From positions 62,001-126,000 of the forward strand of contig JAKZHN010000005.1 of assembly GCA_037179335.1 (NCBI GenBank): a DNA stretch of 64,000 nt, in the 5' to 3' direction. The position numbers and the translations under genes were made by a program. Within the stretch, counting starts at the first letter, position 1, and each line of letters opens with the position of its first letter. This document shows positions 34,251 through 45,375 of the stretch, piece by piece. The notes beneath the pieces were generated by a model, which was given only the letters and a program-made list of their open reading frames with translations, made no database searches and had not been told where the DNA came from. The stretch comes from Cyclaneusma minus. Lineage: Eukaryota; Ascomycota; Leotiomycetes; Marthamycetales; Marthamycetaceae.

Positions 34251-35286
34251 TAGCGTAGCTGGCAGCAGCTTGGAGCTGTCATGTGAATTTCACCTTGTGA
34301 GGAGACAAGCGTTGAAGAAGAGTTGGAGGTGTCAACTGTCAACCTCGAAGGCTACAGTAACGAGAGTATTTTAGATACGTCAGGCACGATTCAAGAAAAG
34401 TGAAATGGTCGGACAGCTGCACATGTGCCTTCTTGATATGTCGAGGAAAATAGAGTACGCTTGGGCTTGGCACATGGCGTCGAGGTACTTTACTAGGAAC
34501 TTAGTCACTTAACTGGATGCAATCGAGGTCTCGCCAGAATTGTTTACCGCCACGATTCTGACGCGTTCAACACGGAGAATCTTTAGCCGCCTTTGACGGT
34601 GCCCTCAATTTTTGTCACAAAGAAAGTCGAGCTCAAAGACACGTGGAGAGCCTAGTCCCCGCGGGCGTTCTTTGAGGCGCGAATGGTTTTGGCAGGGCTT
34701 CGATGATGCCGTCATGTTAGACAGCGTTATCTAGGCTCGCAGCCAACAACGAATAACAAGGCGCAATTCGTCTGCTCCCCCTGACTAGACGTCCTCCTTA
34801 ATTGGAGCGGAAACGCCTGCAATATAGAGCATGGGTTTTTCGCGGACTACTTCGATACATTTCGGACATTCTTAGTGTGCGAAGTCCGAATGAATCTAGA
34901 CTTCTAGCTTCGAATAGCAGGCTAATAGCAGGTAGCGCATGAGCTCCGAAATCGACCCCTACCAATAATATGAATGGTGCAAACTGCCAACGTATTAATG
35001 TCCACTGGCCCAGCCACCTGGTCGTATTCCAAATCACATTTTGTGCTCCACGGCTCCAAGTCTTTTTGTAAACGAGGGGGAGCTTCTGATTCACTGAACT
35101 CCGTCGCCACGATGCCCGAACAGCCACATTCCGCCAACTACAACGCGCAAGCTGGTAATAAGCCGCGCAAGGAAACGGTAGACTCCTCAGCCGCTGGTTT
35201 TATCACATGGCGTCGGACTCAAAAGTGACATCTCGCCCAGGGAAAAGGAATCGATTCATAAGCAGCAAAGGGGGTATCATCTAAGC
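34251..35286. other. Intergenic region, ABC promoter and yrb30 3' flank
   Basis: Upstream region of the ABC transporter (starts at 34250, minus) and 3' flank of the Yrb30 gene (ends at 35287, minus). Frames at 34798-35127 and 34974-35228 are antisense to each other and unconvincing. No known regulator site recognised with confidence. Confidence 0.45.
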
Positions 35287-37359
35287 TCATTCAACAGAAG
35301 ACCTGGGCGTTGCGGGCTGAGGGCTACTACTTGCCAATCCGGAATCCCTCCTCCCCTTCACTCCCTTGATTCTCGGTTTCAGCCTCGACGGATGCGAATG
35401 AACCGTAGGGCTCAGCGGAGTTCTCTCTCTTCCCCAGCTCTCCGATACTGGCGATCTGTTTGACATGGGACTGTCTTCGCTCATGAGATGCTGATATGGC
35501 TTCGCTGGAGTATCGCGGTATGGATCAAAGCCGATTTTCTGTCTTGCAAAATAGCGCTGTTCATGCCGCTCCTCTACGCTGTTGCCGAAGTTGGGCGAGT
35601 CGTTGAGGAAGAAGGCGAGTATTTCATCAGTTACGCCTAGATGCGATGACTGCGAAAAGTGCTGTAATGACATCAAACGGACTAGAACCTCGAGTAATGA
35701 CAGAGAAGGCTTGATGTATTGGATGGGTTTCCGTGGCGGGGGTCCTTCATCTGTCCGAGTTTGGGGGGTCCGAACGAGAGGCGTCCGAATTTGAGGGGTA
35801 TGCGAGCCGATGGACATGTCAGAGATGTCCGCCTCAAGATTTGAGATCGAAGACTCTCGATATGAGGGAACGTCGGCTGGTGTTGAAGAATCAATGATGT
35901 CAGGCTCGTCGTCGGAATCGTCATTTTCTAGCTCCGTGTATACTTCGAAAGCAAGCCACTCGGGATCCAAGTCTTGGGGTAGACACCAGGCATTCTCATT
36001 CGGAAACACCGTTCCTGCTTTGGTGTTACCTGGCGTGCTGAGCACAGAGCTTTCAGGCAGTACAGAGCTTTCGCGCCTCAACTGTGCGTCTATATCTTCC
36101 TGGGAATCACTGCTGTTGTCGGAGTGGGCTCCATCATTGTCTTGCCATCGATCATCCGTCTCCTCGCTGTCCAGGGGCTGCCCCGGAGCAGTATTAAGGT
36201 CCCGTTGCTCAGTGGAATTGATGTCTCGTTTGAGCAACAGCACTGGTCGGTTTGGCTCGCTCTCACTCCCCAACTCCAGTATCTTACCTGTATCGGCATA
36301 GAAGATTTTGGAGATTTGTTGTATTGGGATCGACTCGCGAATTCCTGCCAATTCGACACCGTCGAAATAACCGGGCTGTGGGTCACCGTCTTCGTAGGTG
36401 TGCACTCGTCCATCATCGAGATCTTCGATAATTTGAATTTGATAATGGAACTCGGCTGCAGGATGCTGGGTACGACTGAAATTCGACGGCGAAGCTGCCG
36501 AGTTTCTATGAGCCGCTGAGGATGGCATTCGCAGTAGCTGTACTCGAGCTTTGTGGATGACCTCTTTCCAAGTCGTATTCCTAAGATGCCCTTGACCATT
36601 ACTGTTGTCCTGCTCCCGCCTAAACTCCTCGTGGTCCGTGGACTCTCTTAAATTGCCGGTGAAGAGCATGTACAGGGAAAGAAACATCGGAGGGCCAACG
36701 GGCATTGGAACAGTCGGATTCATCATAAACTGAGTATCGCCTGCGGATAAGAAGGTGCTAGCTTGTAACAGTCTGGACGGCGAGACTGCGTCCGGCAGAG
36801 TATTGGACAGACGCGCGCCGGAAGTCGTGATAGCCAAGCTTATGAGCGGGACAGACTCGTCGATTCGCTCGAGCAAATGGCGGATATCGGACATGATGTT
36901 CTTCAGCTCGGCCTTGTGTTCCGCCAACGTCCTATCCCGGGTGTTCCGGTCTCGTGAGGTTTGCTCAGCTCCCACGGCCTTCGCCATCCGTGTGCTCAGG
37001 GCCTCAATATCATGGCGAAGCTGTTTCGTCAAAGTGATAGCCGAGTCGAGAGATGTGTTACCCCGCGCGGATATGAGCTCTATCATGTCGATAGAGGGCG
37101 AAATGATCTGGATCTTGTTGCTCAACCGGCCATGGAGTCTGTTCAACTCTTGGTACTCGCTGTTATCGTCGACGGTCTTGAGAAGTTTGGCGCATTGCTG
37201 GATCGTGAAGGAGGTAGTGACGGCGATGCCAGAGCGGATGGCATAGTTGACGGCATGCTTGGTGAGCTATTGTGAAGTGAGTCTTAGTGAATCAAGTAGT
37301 TTCGACAGCTTCAGGGCGGAATGGAGAGGTATTCGCACGTTTCCCAGAAGAATCTCCAT
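35287..37359 (-). CDS. yrb30: Yrb30-like Ran-GTP binding protein
   Basis: A 21-base first exon (37359-37339, MEILLGN) is joined in phase through a 72-bp intron (GTGCGA donor, AATAG acceptor) to exon 2 (37266-35287), giving 666 residues. The N-terminal ~300 residues carry the fungal Ran-binding Yrb30 domain: KHAVNYAIRSGIAVTTSF, CAKLLKTVDD, NKIQIISPSIDMIELISARG, TLTKQLRHDIEAL and PPMFLSLYMLFTGNL. In yeast Yrb30 binds Ran-GTP and blocks RanGAP-stimulated hydrolysis, shuttling between nucleus and cytoplasm. The C-terminal half is acidic, Ser-rich and disordered, with one short helical island (SLSLLEVLVRLMSLQHF). The tiny first exon would be missed by simple ORF calling. Divergent from sup35. Confidence 0.87.
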
Positions 37360-38163
37360 GACTCCTATGCCAGAGCTGCTGGCAACTTAGATAAGTCGTC
37401 CGGTGGCGATTTGAAGGGCAGAGGGATTTTTATGGGAATGGCATGGGAGTAGATGGAGCTTCAGCCGCTCGTTGGAAAAGTTTCGAAGGTTTGGAGCTTA
37501 TCGACTGCACGGCAGCTGGGCCGACGCGACAAGGACCGCAACATCGTCATTGGCGGGGTATATGTGGTAGAAGCTTTCTATGTATGTGATTGTCCGGAAC
37601 AATCATAACGCTACCCATTGTCATTTTGGACACCTAACATTAATTCGCTTTCGAGTCATTTTCTCATAAGTTTGATTGCTGTTCAATAATATCGGGACTT
37701 GCCATGGTCGCCCTCGATTCATTTGTCGATGAAAAAGGGTTTCTTTGGATATACAAAGTTCCTTGGAATATCCAGAGTTTCTCGCAATAATCAAAGTCTC
37801 TTGGAATATTCAGAGTTTTTTGGAATATTCATTTTTTTTTGGAATATCCAAAGTTACTGCAACAAATAGTAAGTGAAGCACGAAAAAGCGGTTGCATAGT
37901 ATCACATTGAAGTTGTGATAAAGGACCTGTCGAGGCGAACATGAGGCGAAGAAACGTTTAGCCGAGCCGTGGCGGGGTTCAGGCAGCGAGAGGGCATCAA
38001 AATGATGCTTTGGTGGAGTCCAGTCACACTTTTAGCTTTCCACTCCCGCCATCTTCAAATTTGACCTGCGCGCGACCCAGAAAGTCCTCTGGCACAAGAC
38101 AATCTTCAAACTCGCAAGAACTGTACCCGCGCAAACTCACAAGAACTCTCGAAAGCTCACATC
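37360..38163. promoter_or_regulatory. Shared upstream region of divergent yrb30 and sup35
   Basis: 804 bp between the two start codons. It contains an AT-rich repeat patch (37745-37865) roughly 300-400 bp from each gene. The last 130 bases before the sup35 start are pyrimidine/CA-rich leader sequence (CTTTCCACTCCCGCC, CTCACAAGAACTC). Confidence 0.45.
37745..37865. repeat. Short imperfect tandem of GGAATATCCAGAGTT-type units
   Basis: About four units of roughly 25-28 bp, each with TTGGAATATYCAAAGT-like sequence. CCAGAGTTTCTCGCAATAAT at about 37780 recurs inverted at about 46825-46845, inside an intron of the STAND-like gene. Probably a remnant of a small AT-rich element. Confidence 0.5.
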
Positions 38164-40411
38164 ATGTCCGACCTCAACTCGTGGGAAGACGACCCAGCCG
38201 CGCAGGACGACAACAACCTGTCGCGGCAGACGCAGCAGATGAACCTGAACCCTCAAGCTTCATTCCAGCCCGGCGCTGCCTCGTTTCAGCCTGGAGCCCA
38301 GTCCTTCCAGCCCGGCCAACAATACCAGCAATACGGCGGCTACGATCCTGCGCAGTATCAGCAGTACTACGGCGCGCAAGGCTATGGCTACCAGCAATAT
38401 GGCCAGCAAGCCGCTTATGGCCAGTACGGACAGCCTGGCTACGGGGGCGCCTACCAAGGCGGATACAACCAGACATACGGTACGTTTACCAGATTGGCAT
38501 CATTGCATGAAAACTCGGTTTAATACTAATGCATGTTTAGGCCAGCAATACCCAGGCTATCAGCAGCAACCCCAAGCGCAGCAACCTGCGGCGCAAGCTG
38601 CTCCTAAGCCAGCCCCTACCATTGCGAAGCGACCCGACCCAGCAGCTGCCGCCGAGCTCAGCAAGCCTGTAACCACGAAGGCAGGTGCACCCAAGGTACT
38701 CAGCATCGGTGGAGACGCGCCAGCTCCCAAAGCCAAGGTTCTCTCCATTGGAGTACCAGCCGCGAAACCTGAAGCCAAGAAGGAAGAGCCAAAGGAGGAG
38801 CCTAAGAAGGACGCAACGGCTCCGGCTGTAGCTGGCGCCAAAGCAAAGGTGGCCAAGGCAATGGAGAAGAGCACGGATAGCGGAAAGACGTCGCCTACAC
38901 CTTCGTCAGGTCGATCGAGTCCGTCGCGCGCAACAGCCGCCGCCGCCAAGACTGCCGCAAGAGAAGCAGACATTGTCGAGAAGGAGCAAGCTGCCGACGT
39001 CGATGAGGAGACCCTGAAGGAAATTTACGGAAAGGAGCACGTCAACGTCATCTTTATCGGTCACGTCGATGCTGGAAAGTCTACACTTGGCGGTAGTATC
39101 TTGTATGCTACCGGTATGGTCGACGAGCGTACTATGGAGAAGAACAAGGCGGATGCAAAGGCCCTAGGTCGCCCGACTTGGTACTTGTCCTGGGCGCTGG
39201 ATCTTACAAAGGAAGAGCGAGCGCAAGGAAAGACCGTCGAGGTAGGCCGAGCACATTTCGAAACTGAGAAGAGACGATACAGTATTCTGGATGCCCCTGG
39301 ACACAAGACCTACGTACCATCCATGATTGGAGGTGCTTCGCAAGCTGACGTCGGTATCTTGGTCATTAGTGCACGAAAGGGCGAGTACGAGACTGGTTTC
39401 GAAAAGGGTGGACAGACTCGAGAGCACGCCATGTTGGCGAAGACTCAGGGTGTCAACAAGCTGGTCGTAGTCATCAACAAGATGGACGACCCAACTGTTG
39501 AATGGTCTGAGGAGCGCTACAAGGAGTGTACCACGAAACTGAGCGCTTTCTTGAAGGGCACTGGCTACAACCTCAAGACCGATGTCATGTTCATGCCCAT
39601 CGCAGCCCAGAGCACACTCAACATCAAGGACCGGATTCCCGAAGGTGTGGCGCCATGGTACGATGGCCCATCACTTCTCGAATACCTGGACAACATGACC
39701 ACCCTCGAACGAAAGCTCAACGCCCCCTTCATGATGCCCATCAACGGCAAATATCGCGACATGGGTACTCTCGTCGAGGGCAAGATCGAGGCCGGCGTGG
39801 TCAAGAAGAACATGAAACTCATCATGATGCCCAACAAGGTCGACGTTGAGGTAGCAGCCACCTACGGCGAGACCGAAGAAGAAGTCGCCGCCGGCCAAGC
39901 CGGAGACCAAGTTCGTCTACGGTTGCGCGGCATCGAAGAAGAAGACATTCTGCCCGGTTTCGTGCTCTGCTCGCCCAAGCGCTTGGTTCACACCGTCCCA
40001 GCATTCGAGGCACAGATTCGCATTCTGGATCTGAAGAGTATTCTGTCAGCGGGCTTCAACTGCGTCATGCACGTACACTCGGCAATCGAAGAAGTGACGT
40101 TTGCTGCACTTTTGCACAAGCTGCAGCCGAAGACGAACAGGAAGAGCAAATTGCCGCCGTCGCATGCGAAGAAGGGAGAGAGTGTTATTGCGCGGTTGGA
40201 GGTCATTGGCGGTGCGGGAGCTGTGTGCATTGAGAAGTTTGAGGATTATCCTCAATTGGGGCGTTTCACTCTGCGAGACCAGGTATGCATTCCAAGCTCG
40301 GGTTTCTCCCATACATTTGATGTTCAATGAGTTTATTGCTAATACGATGTGCAGGGTCAAACGATTGCCATTGGCAAGATTACCAAGCTCCTGACTGAGA
40401 AGGAGGGTTAA
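38164..40411 (+). CDS. sup35: Translation termination factor eRF3 (Sup35)
   Basis: Exons 38164-38479, 38541-40282 and 40355-40411 give 704 residues (yeast 685). The N domain (~1-125) is Gln/Tyr/Gly-rich with oligopeptide-like repeats (QYQQYGGYDPAQYQQYYG, GYGYQQYGQQAAYGQYGQ), the composition of the Sup35 prion domain; intron 1 lies inside it. A Lys/Ala/Glu-rich M domain follows (to ~265). The GTPase begins near 272 with HVNVIFIGHVDAGKST (G1), then DAPGHKTYVPSM (G3) and VVINKMDD (G4). EF-Tu-like barrels 2 and 3 complete it, ending KLLTEKEG. With eRF1 it recognises stop codons and hydrolyses GTP in the cytosol. The third exon is only 57 bases; without it the C-terminus would be wrong. Confidence 0.96.
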
Positions 40412-41137
40412 AGGGGCTGAGAAGGCTAAGGAGGATCTTTTGGAAGGGTTAAGGGGGGTTAGGGAGGAGATTTGAGGTTTGAATGGGTGCATTTTGGGGT
40501 GCATAAGAGAGGGTAGATGGGAGGTAGATATATACACACCATCAACCCTTCAAAAACAATAGAACATGTCGCTTTCGTTACGTCTCCCTGGTTTAGTGTG
40601 ATATATGCTGTATATCAAAGGATGACGAAGTGAATCCAGGAACGATGGTGAGTCGATTATTCTCTGGTTCCCCTGGTCACATATGAGTTTCATTTTGCCA
40701 CGCGTGTTATTTGGCTTCGTGTCCTTTTTGAACATTTCAGTGCAAACCTACTGCAGAGGAACGAACTCAATCAACAAAATGACCCTTCCCTTACTCGTAA
40801 CGCAAAGGCCTGAATTGATTTCAATGCCTAGGAGTAAGTCAGATTGTCTGGCTTTCTCTGATTACTTGAGTAGTCGAGTTGGTCTCATCACTTTAGTTAA
40901 CACGAGTAACCAAGTCTATTCCCAAAGGCCAATTTTTTCAATTTGAAGCAGCACAAACTTGGCCAGGTTCCAGGGGAAAGGGTCTCATTTGTGGACTAAC
41001 CGAAGTGGCCGGTTTTGCGATTGCAGGGAGGGTCCATTGGGTGTTGCATTCAGCTATGGAGCAAGAAGGCGGATGTGTGGATGTTGAGCCACGTGCGGAC
41101 CGTGTCACGTGCCGGCCAGCGCTTAACGCTGGAGCTA
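40412..41137. other. Intergenic region after sup35
   Basis: 3' flank of sup35 and further non-coding sequence up to the TA target site of the inserted element. No gene supported. Confidence 0.5.
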
Positions 41138-41462
41138 CAGTGGGGAGAAAAAAGTCTCCATACAGTTGGATGATTTATGTCATTTCAAGCGGTTTCTCCA
41201 CCTAAAATTTAGTGCGTTTTACCTGCAAAACTAAAAGCGACGCTTTCTCAAGCTCTATTGTTTCCAATCCCAACGGCAGTCCAAAACAGGAATAGGAGTC
41301 GGTTTTAGAATAGTATGCAAAACAATTGAGCTCTATTATACAGCATAGGTGTCAGACAGTTATTAAAGCCAATGGACGGTACACCAAATACTAGAATAGC
41401 TTCAAAATAGCTTCAAATGACACCAATCATCCAACTGTATGCAGACTTTTTTCCCCTCACTG
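41138..41462. mobile_element. Complete MITE-like element, 325 bp, TA target duplication
   Basis: The left end starts CAGTGGGGAGAAAAAAGTCT and continues CATACAGTTGGATGATT. The right end is the inverse (revcomp CAGTGAGGGGAAAAAAGTCT, CATACAGTTGGATGATT). Pairing extends about 60 bp inward with a few mismatches. TA flanks both sides (41136-41137 and 41463-41464), the Tc1/mariner-type target. There is no transposase frame, so it is non-autonomous. The first ~20 terminal bases match the elements at 18165 and 56385, but the interior differs, so it is a sister subfamily. Confidence 0.82.
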
Positions 41463-42037
41463 TAGCTAGCTCGGTCGGGGAGTGTGTCTCAGACCCTTAC
41501 CTAAGGTCTGGCGCGCCCTTCCCTTCCCCTGATCCTTAGACGAAGACAACACCTTGAACCCCTACCCGCCTACGCGTAGAACCCTGAACCTTGACGGTTC
41601 GGTCGGCGAACCATTTGTCATGGCAGCTGGAAAACGAAACTGTTGGTGATTAGTACTTAGCTGGCGGCTAGCGACACAAAATCAATCCAATCCCGAGTCT
41701 CATCACCTCCAACAATCTAACTATTGGTTGTTGTTGGACCTGCCACCAACCGCCAGCTGCCTATCAAAAGTGAGGCTGTTGCTCCTGTAGGCAGCCATGT
41801 CGGTCACTTAAGAACCAACTGCCTGGGCGTCCATATGGCTCACCCAGGGTGAGTCATACATGGACTGTATCATTCCTTGATCTTCTGTGTTCCTCCCTTT
41901 TCACTCTCAACTTACAACCTGCTGCTGTTCACCATCTGGAGATCAGAGTGCCAAAACTCCAGTCAGCTCTCTCCCTCCTACATTTCTTGCTCCATTCCAA
42001 GCTACGCCTTTCATTACCTTCCTCTCCCTACGCAAAA
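41463..42037. promoter_or_regulatory. Upstream region of the 2EXR gene
   Basis: 575 bp between the MITE and the 2EXR-protein start. The frame of that protein stays open upstream to a GTG at 41849, but the first ATG is at 42038. The last 150 bases are pyrimidine-rich leader. Confidence 0.4.
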
Positions 42038-43576
42038 ATGGAGGCCGGTTCCTCCTCTCTCGTCTTAGAGAACTTCTCCGACGACCACGAAGACGAAGAC
42101 GACAACAACGATACCATCGCCGACAACAGCCTGGCTCCCTCCGACGACAGCGCGATTTCCGACAAGAGCATGACACTATCCGAGAACGAGGCCATAGCTG
42201 CTGACAAGCGCAACACCTCTTCCTCCTCCTCCGCCATTCCCAAAGCGAGAGCCGCACCTTCCGAGACCGAAGCCTTTTCTCAAGCCTTCCAAATTGCGAT
42301 TCGATATCAGGCGGAAGTCGACAGACTTATGAGCGAGCCCATTGATGGCGAGTACTGGGACTCGAAAGACCGCATGACCGAATCCGGGAGACAGAAGCTT
42401 GAAGAGTTTGGCCAATCCCAGTCCATTGACGCCCCGACGGCTAGGCTTTCAGTCGATTCTGGGATAGGCGCCCTTTCTGTCGAGCTCATCAAAGGTTATT
42501 TGGCAGAGATCAGGAGAGATGAGGATGAAATCCCAGGCCGCTTCAGGAGGACCAAAATCCCCATGTTGGTGCCACCACTGCCACCACCACGAGATTTCCT
42601 ACGATTCCGGGGTAATGGTGTTCAAGCTTTAGTACGCGCGTTGGAGAGCTTGGATCTGGTCAGAAGTACAGAGGTCGATATACCGAAATCGCCTGGGCCT
42701 TGCGCCGCATTTCCACTGTTCTCGACACTCCCTCCCGAAATCAGAGCCACGATCTGGAATCTGGCCGTCCAACCGAGGCTCGTGGAGGTCAGCTGGAGCC
42801 ACAGGTACCAATGGTTTGGCGTCCACAGCACAATACCTCCACTCCTACGAGCTTGCCGGGAATCGCGTAATGAGATGCGAAGAATTTATACGGAGATTCA
42901 TTTCTCCGCCTCTGGACCACTCTCCAAGCATGGTTTCTTTTTCCATCCGAACGCGGATACGCTGTACCTCGTCGACAGATCGGGGCTCAGGTTTTCTGAG
43001 CCTGAAATCCGCGAGAGTCTAGAACTGTTGGAGGAAGGCTGTTACCAGCACATCGAATCACTAGCCTTTTTCCCCTGCGGGCATTACTGGGACTGGGACC
43101 TTTGGACGGGTTCTCGGAGGTCATGGGAGTCTACATTTAGAATGTTTCGGAACCTGAGAGAGATCGTGGTGGCAATTCCCCTGCCCTTCTCGCCAACTGA
43201 AGTACGGAAATTCTTGAAAATGGCCAAGGAATGTCGTCTTTTCGCTGCCTCCGAGTTTCGTGGCCATGCGTGGCTGGAACATTGGAGGTGTCTAGCTATG
43301 GCTCTACCCCACCTCAAATGGATGATGATCCTCGGCCACCGGGATACGCCGTGGTTTGAATGTATGCCGACGGAATTGTGGAAAGATCCAGATTCGGTTC
43401 CAGGACTGTCTTTGTGCAACTATTTTGAAAATGCTACTCAGGAAAGTAAGATGAAGGATATCGGCAAACATTTTGCAGAGCTATATAAGTCTGTAAAATC
43501 AGCAGATTCTAGCTGTAAAATTCCCGAAGTTGCGTCGGCGAGGGCTGTCTGGTGGTACTGGTTTCGCAAGGAATAG
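42038..43576 (+). CDS. 2EXR-domain protein of unknown function
   Basis: Intron-free, 512 residues from the first ATG (MEAGSSSLVLENFSD). The N-terminal ~75 residues are acidic and Ser-rich (SDDHEDEDDNNDT). The 2EXR domain begins near residue 225 with the typical FPLFSTLPPEIRATIWNLA, then PRLVEVSW and IPPLLRACRESRNEMRRIY; NADTLYLVDRSG follows. This domain, F-box-like in its opening helices, is greatly expanded in Helotiales and other Pezizomycotina and has no established biochemical role. The C-terminal part (WLEHWRCLAMALPHLKWMM) looks folded. The neighbours give no functional hint. It converges on the small secreted-protein gene. Confidence 0.82.
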   Translation: MEAGSSSLVLENFSDDHEDEDDNNDTIADNSLAPSDDSAISDKSMTLSENEAIAADKRNTSSSSSAIPKARAAPSETEAFSQAFQIAIRYQAEVDRLMSEPIDGEYWDSKDRMTESGRQKLEEFGQSQSIDAPTARLSVDSGIGALSVELIKGYLAEIRRDEDEIPGRFRRTKIPMLVPPLPPPRDFLRFRGNGVQALVRALESLDLVRSTEVDIPKSPGPCAAFPLFSTLPPEIRATIWNLAVQPRLVEVSWSHRYQWFGVHSTIPPLLRACRESRNEMRRIYTEIHFSASGPLSKHGFFFHPNADTLYLVDRSGLRFSEPEIRESLELLEEGCYQHIESLAFFPCGHYWDWDLWTGSRRSWESTFRMFRNLREIVVAIPLPFSPTEVRKFLKMAKECRLFAASEFRGHAWLEHWRCLAMALPHLKWMMILGHRDTPWFECMPTELWKDPDSVPGLSLCNYFENATQESKMKDIGKHFAELYKSVKSADSSCKIPEVASARAVWWYWFRKE

Positions 43577-43906
43577 GTGGCAGTGCCGTTATTGATGTTG
43601 GTGTTAGTTATGACTATCAGGAGTTCTGAGTGTTAAAGAATACGAATCGAGCAGTTTGAAAACGTGCTTGTAGTAACGAGCTAAATGCATATGATGCCAA
43701 GAGATCTTCGTTTCAATTCACTAACCACTCTGCAAACACGAAGTCCGAAATCCAATTAGAAAAACCGTCATCATCCCCCCAAATGTCTCATCAGAATCCA
43801 GGCTTGAACGGCAAAAGATATCAACAATTTCAGTCCCTATCACCACGATTTGCCACTTGCCAGCAAACCCCCAAAATCATGCTTCCCAAAATCCTTCGAA
43901 GGTCGT
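43577..43906. other. Convergent 3' intergenic region
   Basis: 330 bp between the stop codons of the 2EXR gene and the small cysteine protein. Nothing recognised beyond 3' untranslated sequence. Confidence 0.45.
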
Positions 43907-44155
43907 TCAAGGAGTCGGGGCGAGGAGAACAGCGGCACAAGCCGCCTGGCAACTGCCATAAGCTGCATTGCAGGCAATGACAGATGCGGGAGCTGTAGCA
44001 CCAAGAGTAGCACCCCAGGTGAAACCGGCGGCTCCATAGCATGCCATGACTACACCAGCACAGCCTGCTTGACAAATACCGTATCCTGCCGGCCCGGCGA
44101 GGGCGGGAACAACGGCGGAACCGATGAGGAGGGCTGAGATGGTCGAAACGCGCAT
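43907..44155 (-). CDS. Small secreted cysteine-containing protein
   Basis: 82 residues from the ATG at 44155 (MRVSTISALLIGSAVVPALA); a non-ATG extension upstream is ignored. The first ~20 residues are a clear signal peptide with cleavage likely after ALA. The mature ~62 residues are Ala/Gly-rich with six Cys in a regular pattern: GICQAGCAG, VVMACYGAAG, VIACNAAYGSCQAACA. The pattern CxxxC ... C ... C ... CxxxC is near-symmetrical. The fold resembles fungal and algal small proteins annotated as 'zygote-specific Zys3-like'; I know of no proven role. As a short secreted protein it could be an effector or cell-wall component (inference). Intron-free. Confidence 0.75.
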   Translation of the reverse strand: MRVSTISALLIGSAVVPALAGPAGYGICQAGCAGVVMACYGAAGFTWGATLGATAPASVIACNAAYGSCQAACAAVLLAPTP

Positions 44156-44908
44156 GTTGGTGTAGATCAAGTGGAAAACTAGCGAGGCGAGAAGAGAAGC
44201 TGGTGTGTGTCAACTGTTGCTTCCTGGGACTACGGTATGTGATGGTGGCGGTAGGTAACCTTACCTGGCCGAGACGGGCTTTTCGAACTGGTGAGGTTCT
44301 CGCTGGTGGACAAAGAGCAGTAGCTGGTCCAGGGGCGTGTGTTCGAGAGCGGCAAAGAATTTTCTGCTTCTAGTTCGAGGACGATGATGGAGGAACTGGA
44401 TGTGATGGCATAGAAAGCCGCAGGTGTTCGAAAGTGCGGGGTTGAAGCGGCTGAAGGAAGAACTGAGTCTGGATTGGACGCCTTTGGAGTTGTTACTTGT
44501 CCACCGCATGCAGGCTGCGGGGTGTTTTATCTTCATCTCAGTCATATCCCAGGGCGTTCTTTGCCAAGTGTTCTGTCACTCTGATTCCTTATCAGAGTTG
44601 AATTTGAAGTTGAAGTTACTTCCAGCCGAAGGACCATGAGCAGAGTGATAATCGCCAGTCGTTTCTAAGTTCAGGTAGAACAACTGATCATTGGAGAGAT
44701 AGAGTAGAGCACGTGGTATTGCGTGCCCGCGAAGTCTCTCCTACCTGGTCTTCTCAACCATTCAGGTTGGAATGCCAAACCTCAGATCCGTATATCTCCT
44801 TTGCGAAAGTAAATCTGGAGAAACGAAATCTTGGAGTTTATTGTGACTCAGAGCCTTATCATCAGACAGCGACGTTGCATTTGCTGGGCTATGCTGTACC
44901 GGCGTCTC
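44156..44908. other. Intergenic region upstream of the small secreted protein
   Basis: Promoter of the small secreted protein and unassigned sequence. Frame 44261-44545 (minus) and its antisense partner 44424-44639 show no family resemblance. Confidence 0.4.
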
Positions 44909-45375
44909 CCTAGGGGGGGCGCGCCTGTTCTGGGTGGCGGTGCGTTATTGGTTCTGGGATGGTGCTGGAACGGTTTTTGGTTTTGGACAGTTCTGGCACT
45001 GTTATTGGCTGAAAATGGCTGGCTGGCCCAAGCGCTACCATAGCCCTTGCAGCTGTATATAAAGGCTAATTTGTAAACACTTGGCATGAAAATAATTTAA
45101 TAAAGCTGGTAAGCCTAGAAAAAAAAAAAAAAGCCTTGAACTCGAGTCCCTAAGGGGTCATAGGCTTTTTGCAAAATTTCTATTTTATTTATTCAGCCAA
45201 TTACCGTGCTAGAACCGTCCAAAATCAAAAACCGTTTTACAACTAATTACCGTTGCCAAATTCTAACCGTGCGTACACCAAGACATCTCCAAACTATAAC
45301 CAAATTTCTGTGACAACGGTTTTTGGTTTTTTAACTGTTACAACACCGTCCCCCAATATACGCACGCCCCCCTTA
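44909..45375. repeat. Inverted-repeat element with G-rich ends, about 467 bp
   Basis: The outer ends GGGGGGGCGCGC (44913) and GCACGCCCCCC (to about 45372) are inverted. Inside, a ~44-bp arm at 44968-45011 (AACGGTTTTTGGTTTTGGAC ... ATTGGCTGA) is inverted at about 45193-45238 with roughly six mismatches, and a third partial copy lies at about 45313-45350. The centre holds AATAAA and a 14-base A run (45119-45132). No coding frame. It behaves like a non-autonomous DNA element, but a target duplication is not clear (CTA against TTA). Confidence 0.5.

Noticed and set aside
38010..38510. 166-residue frame overlapping the start of sup35
   Set aside because: Shadow frame of the leader and first exon of the eRF3 gene; no conserved sequence.
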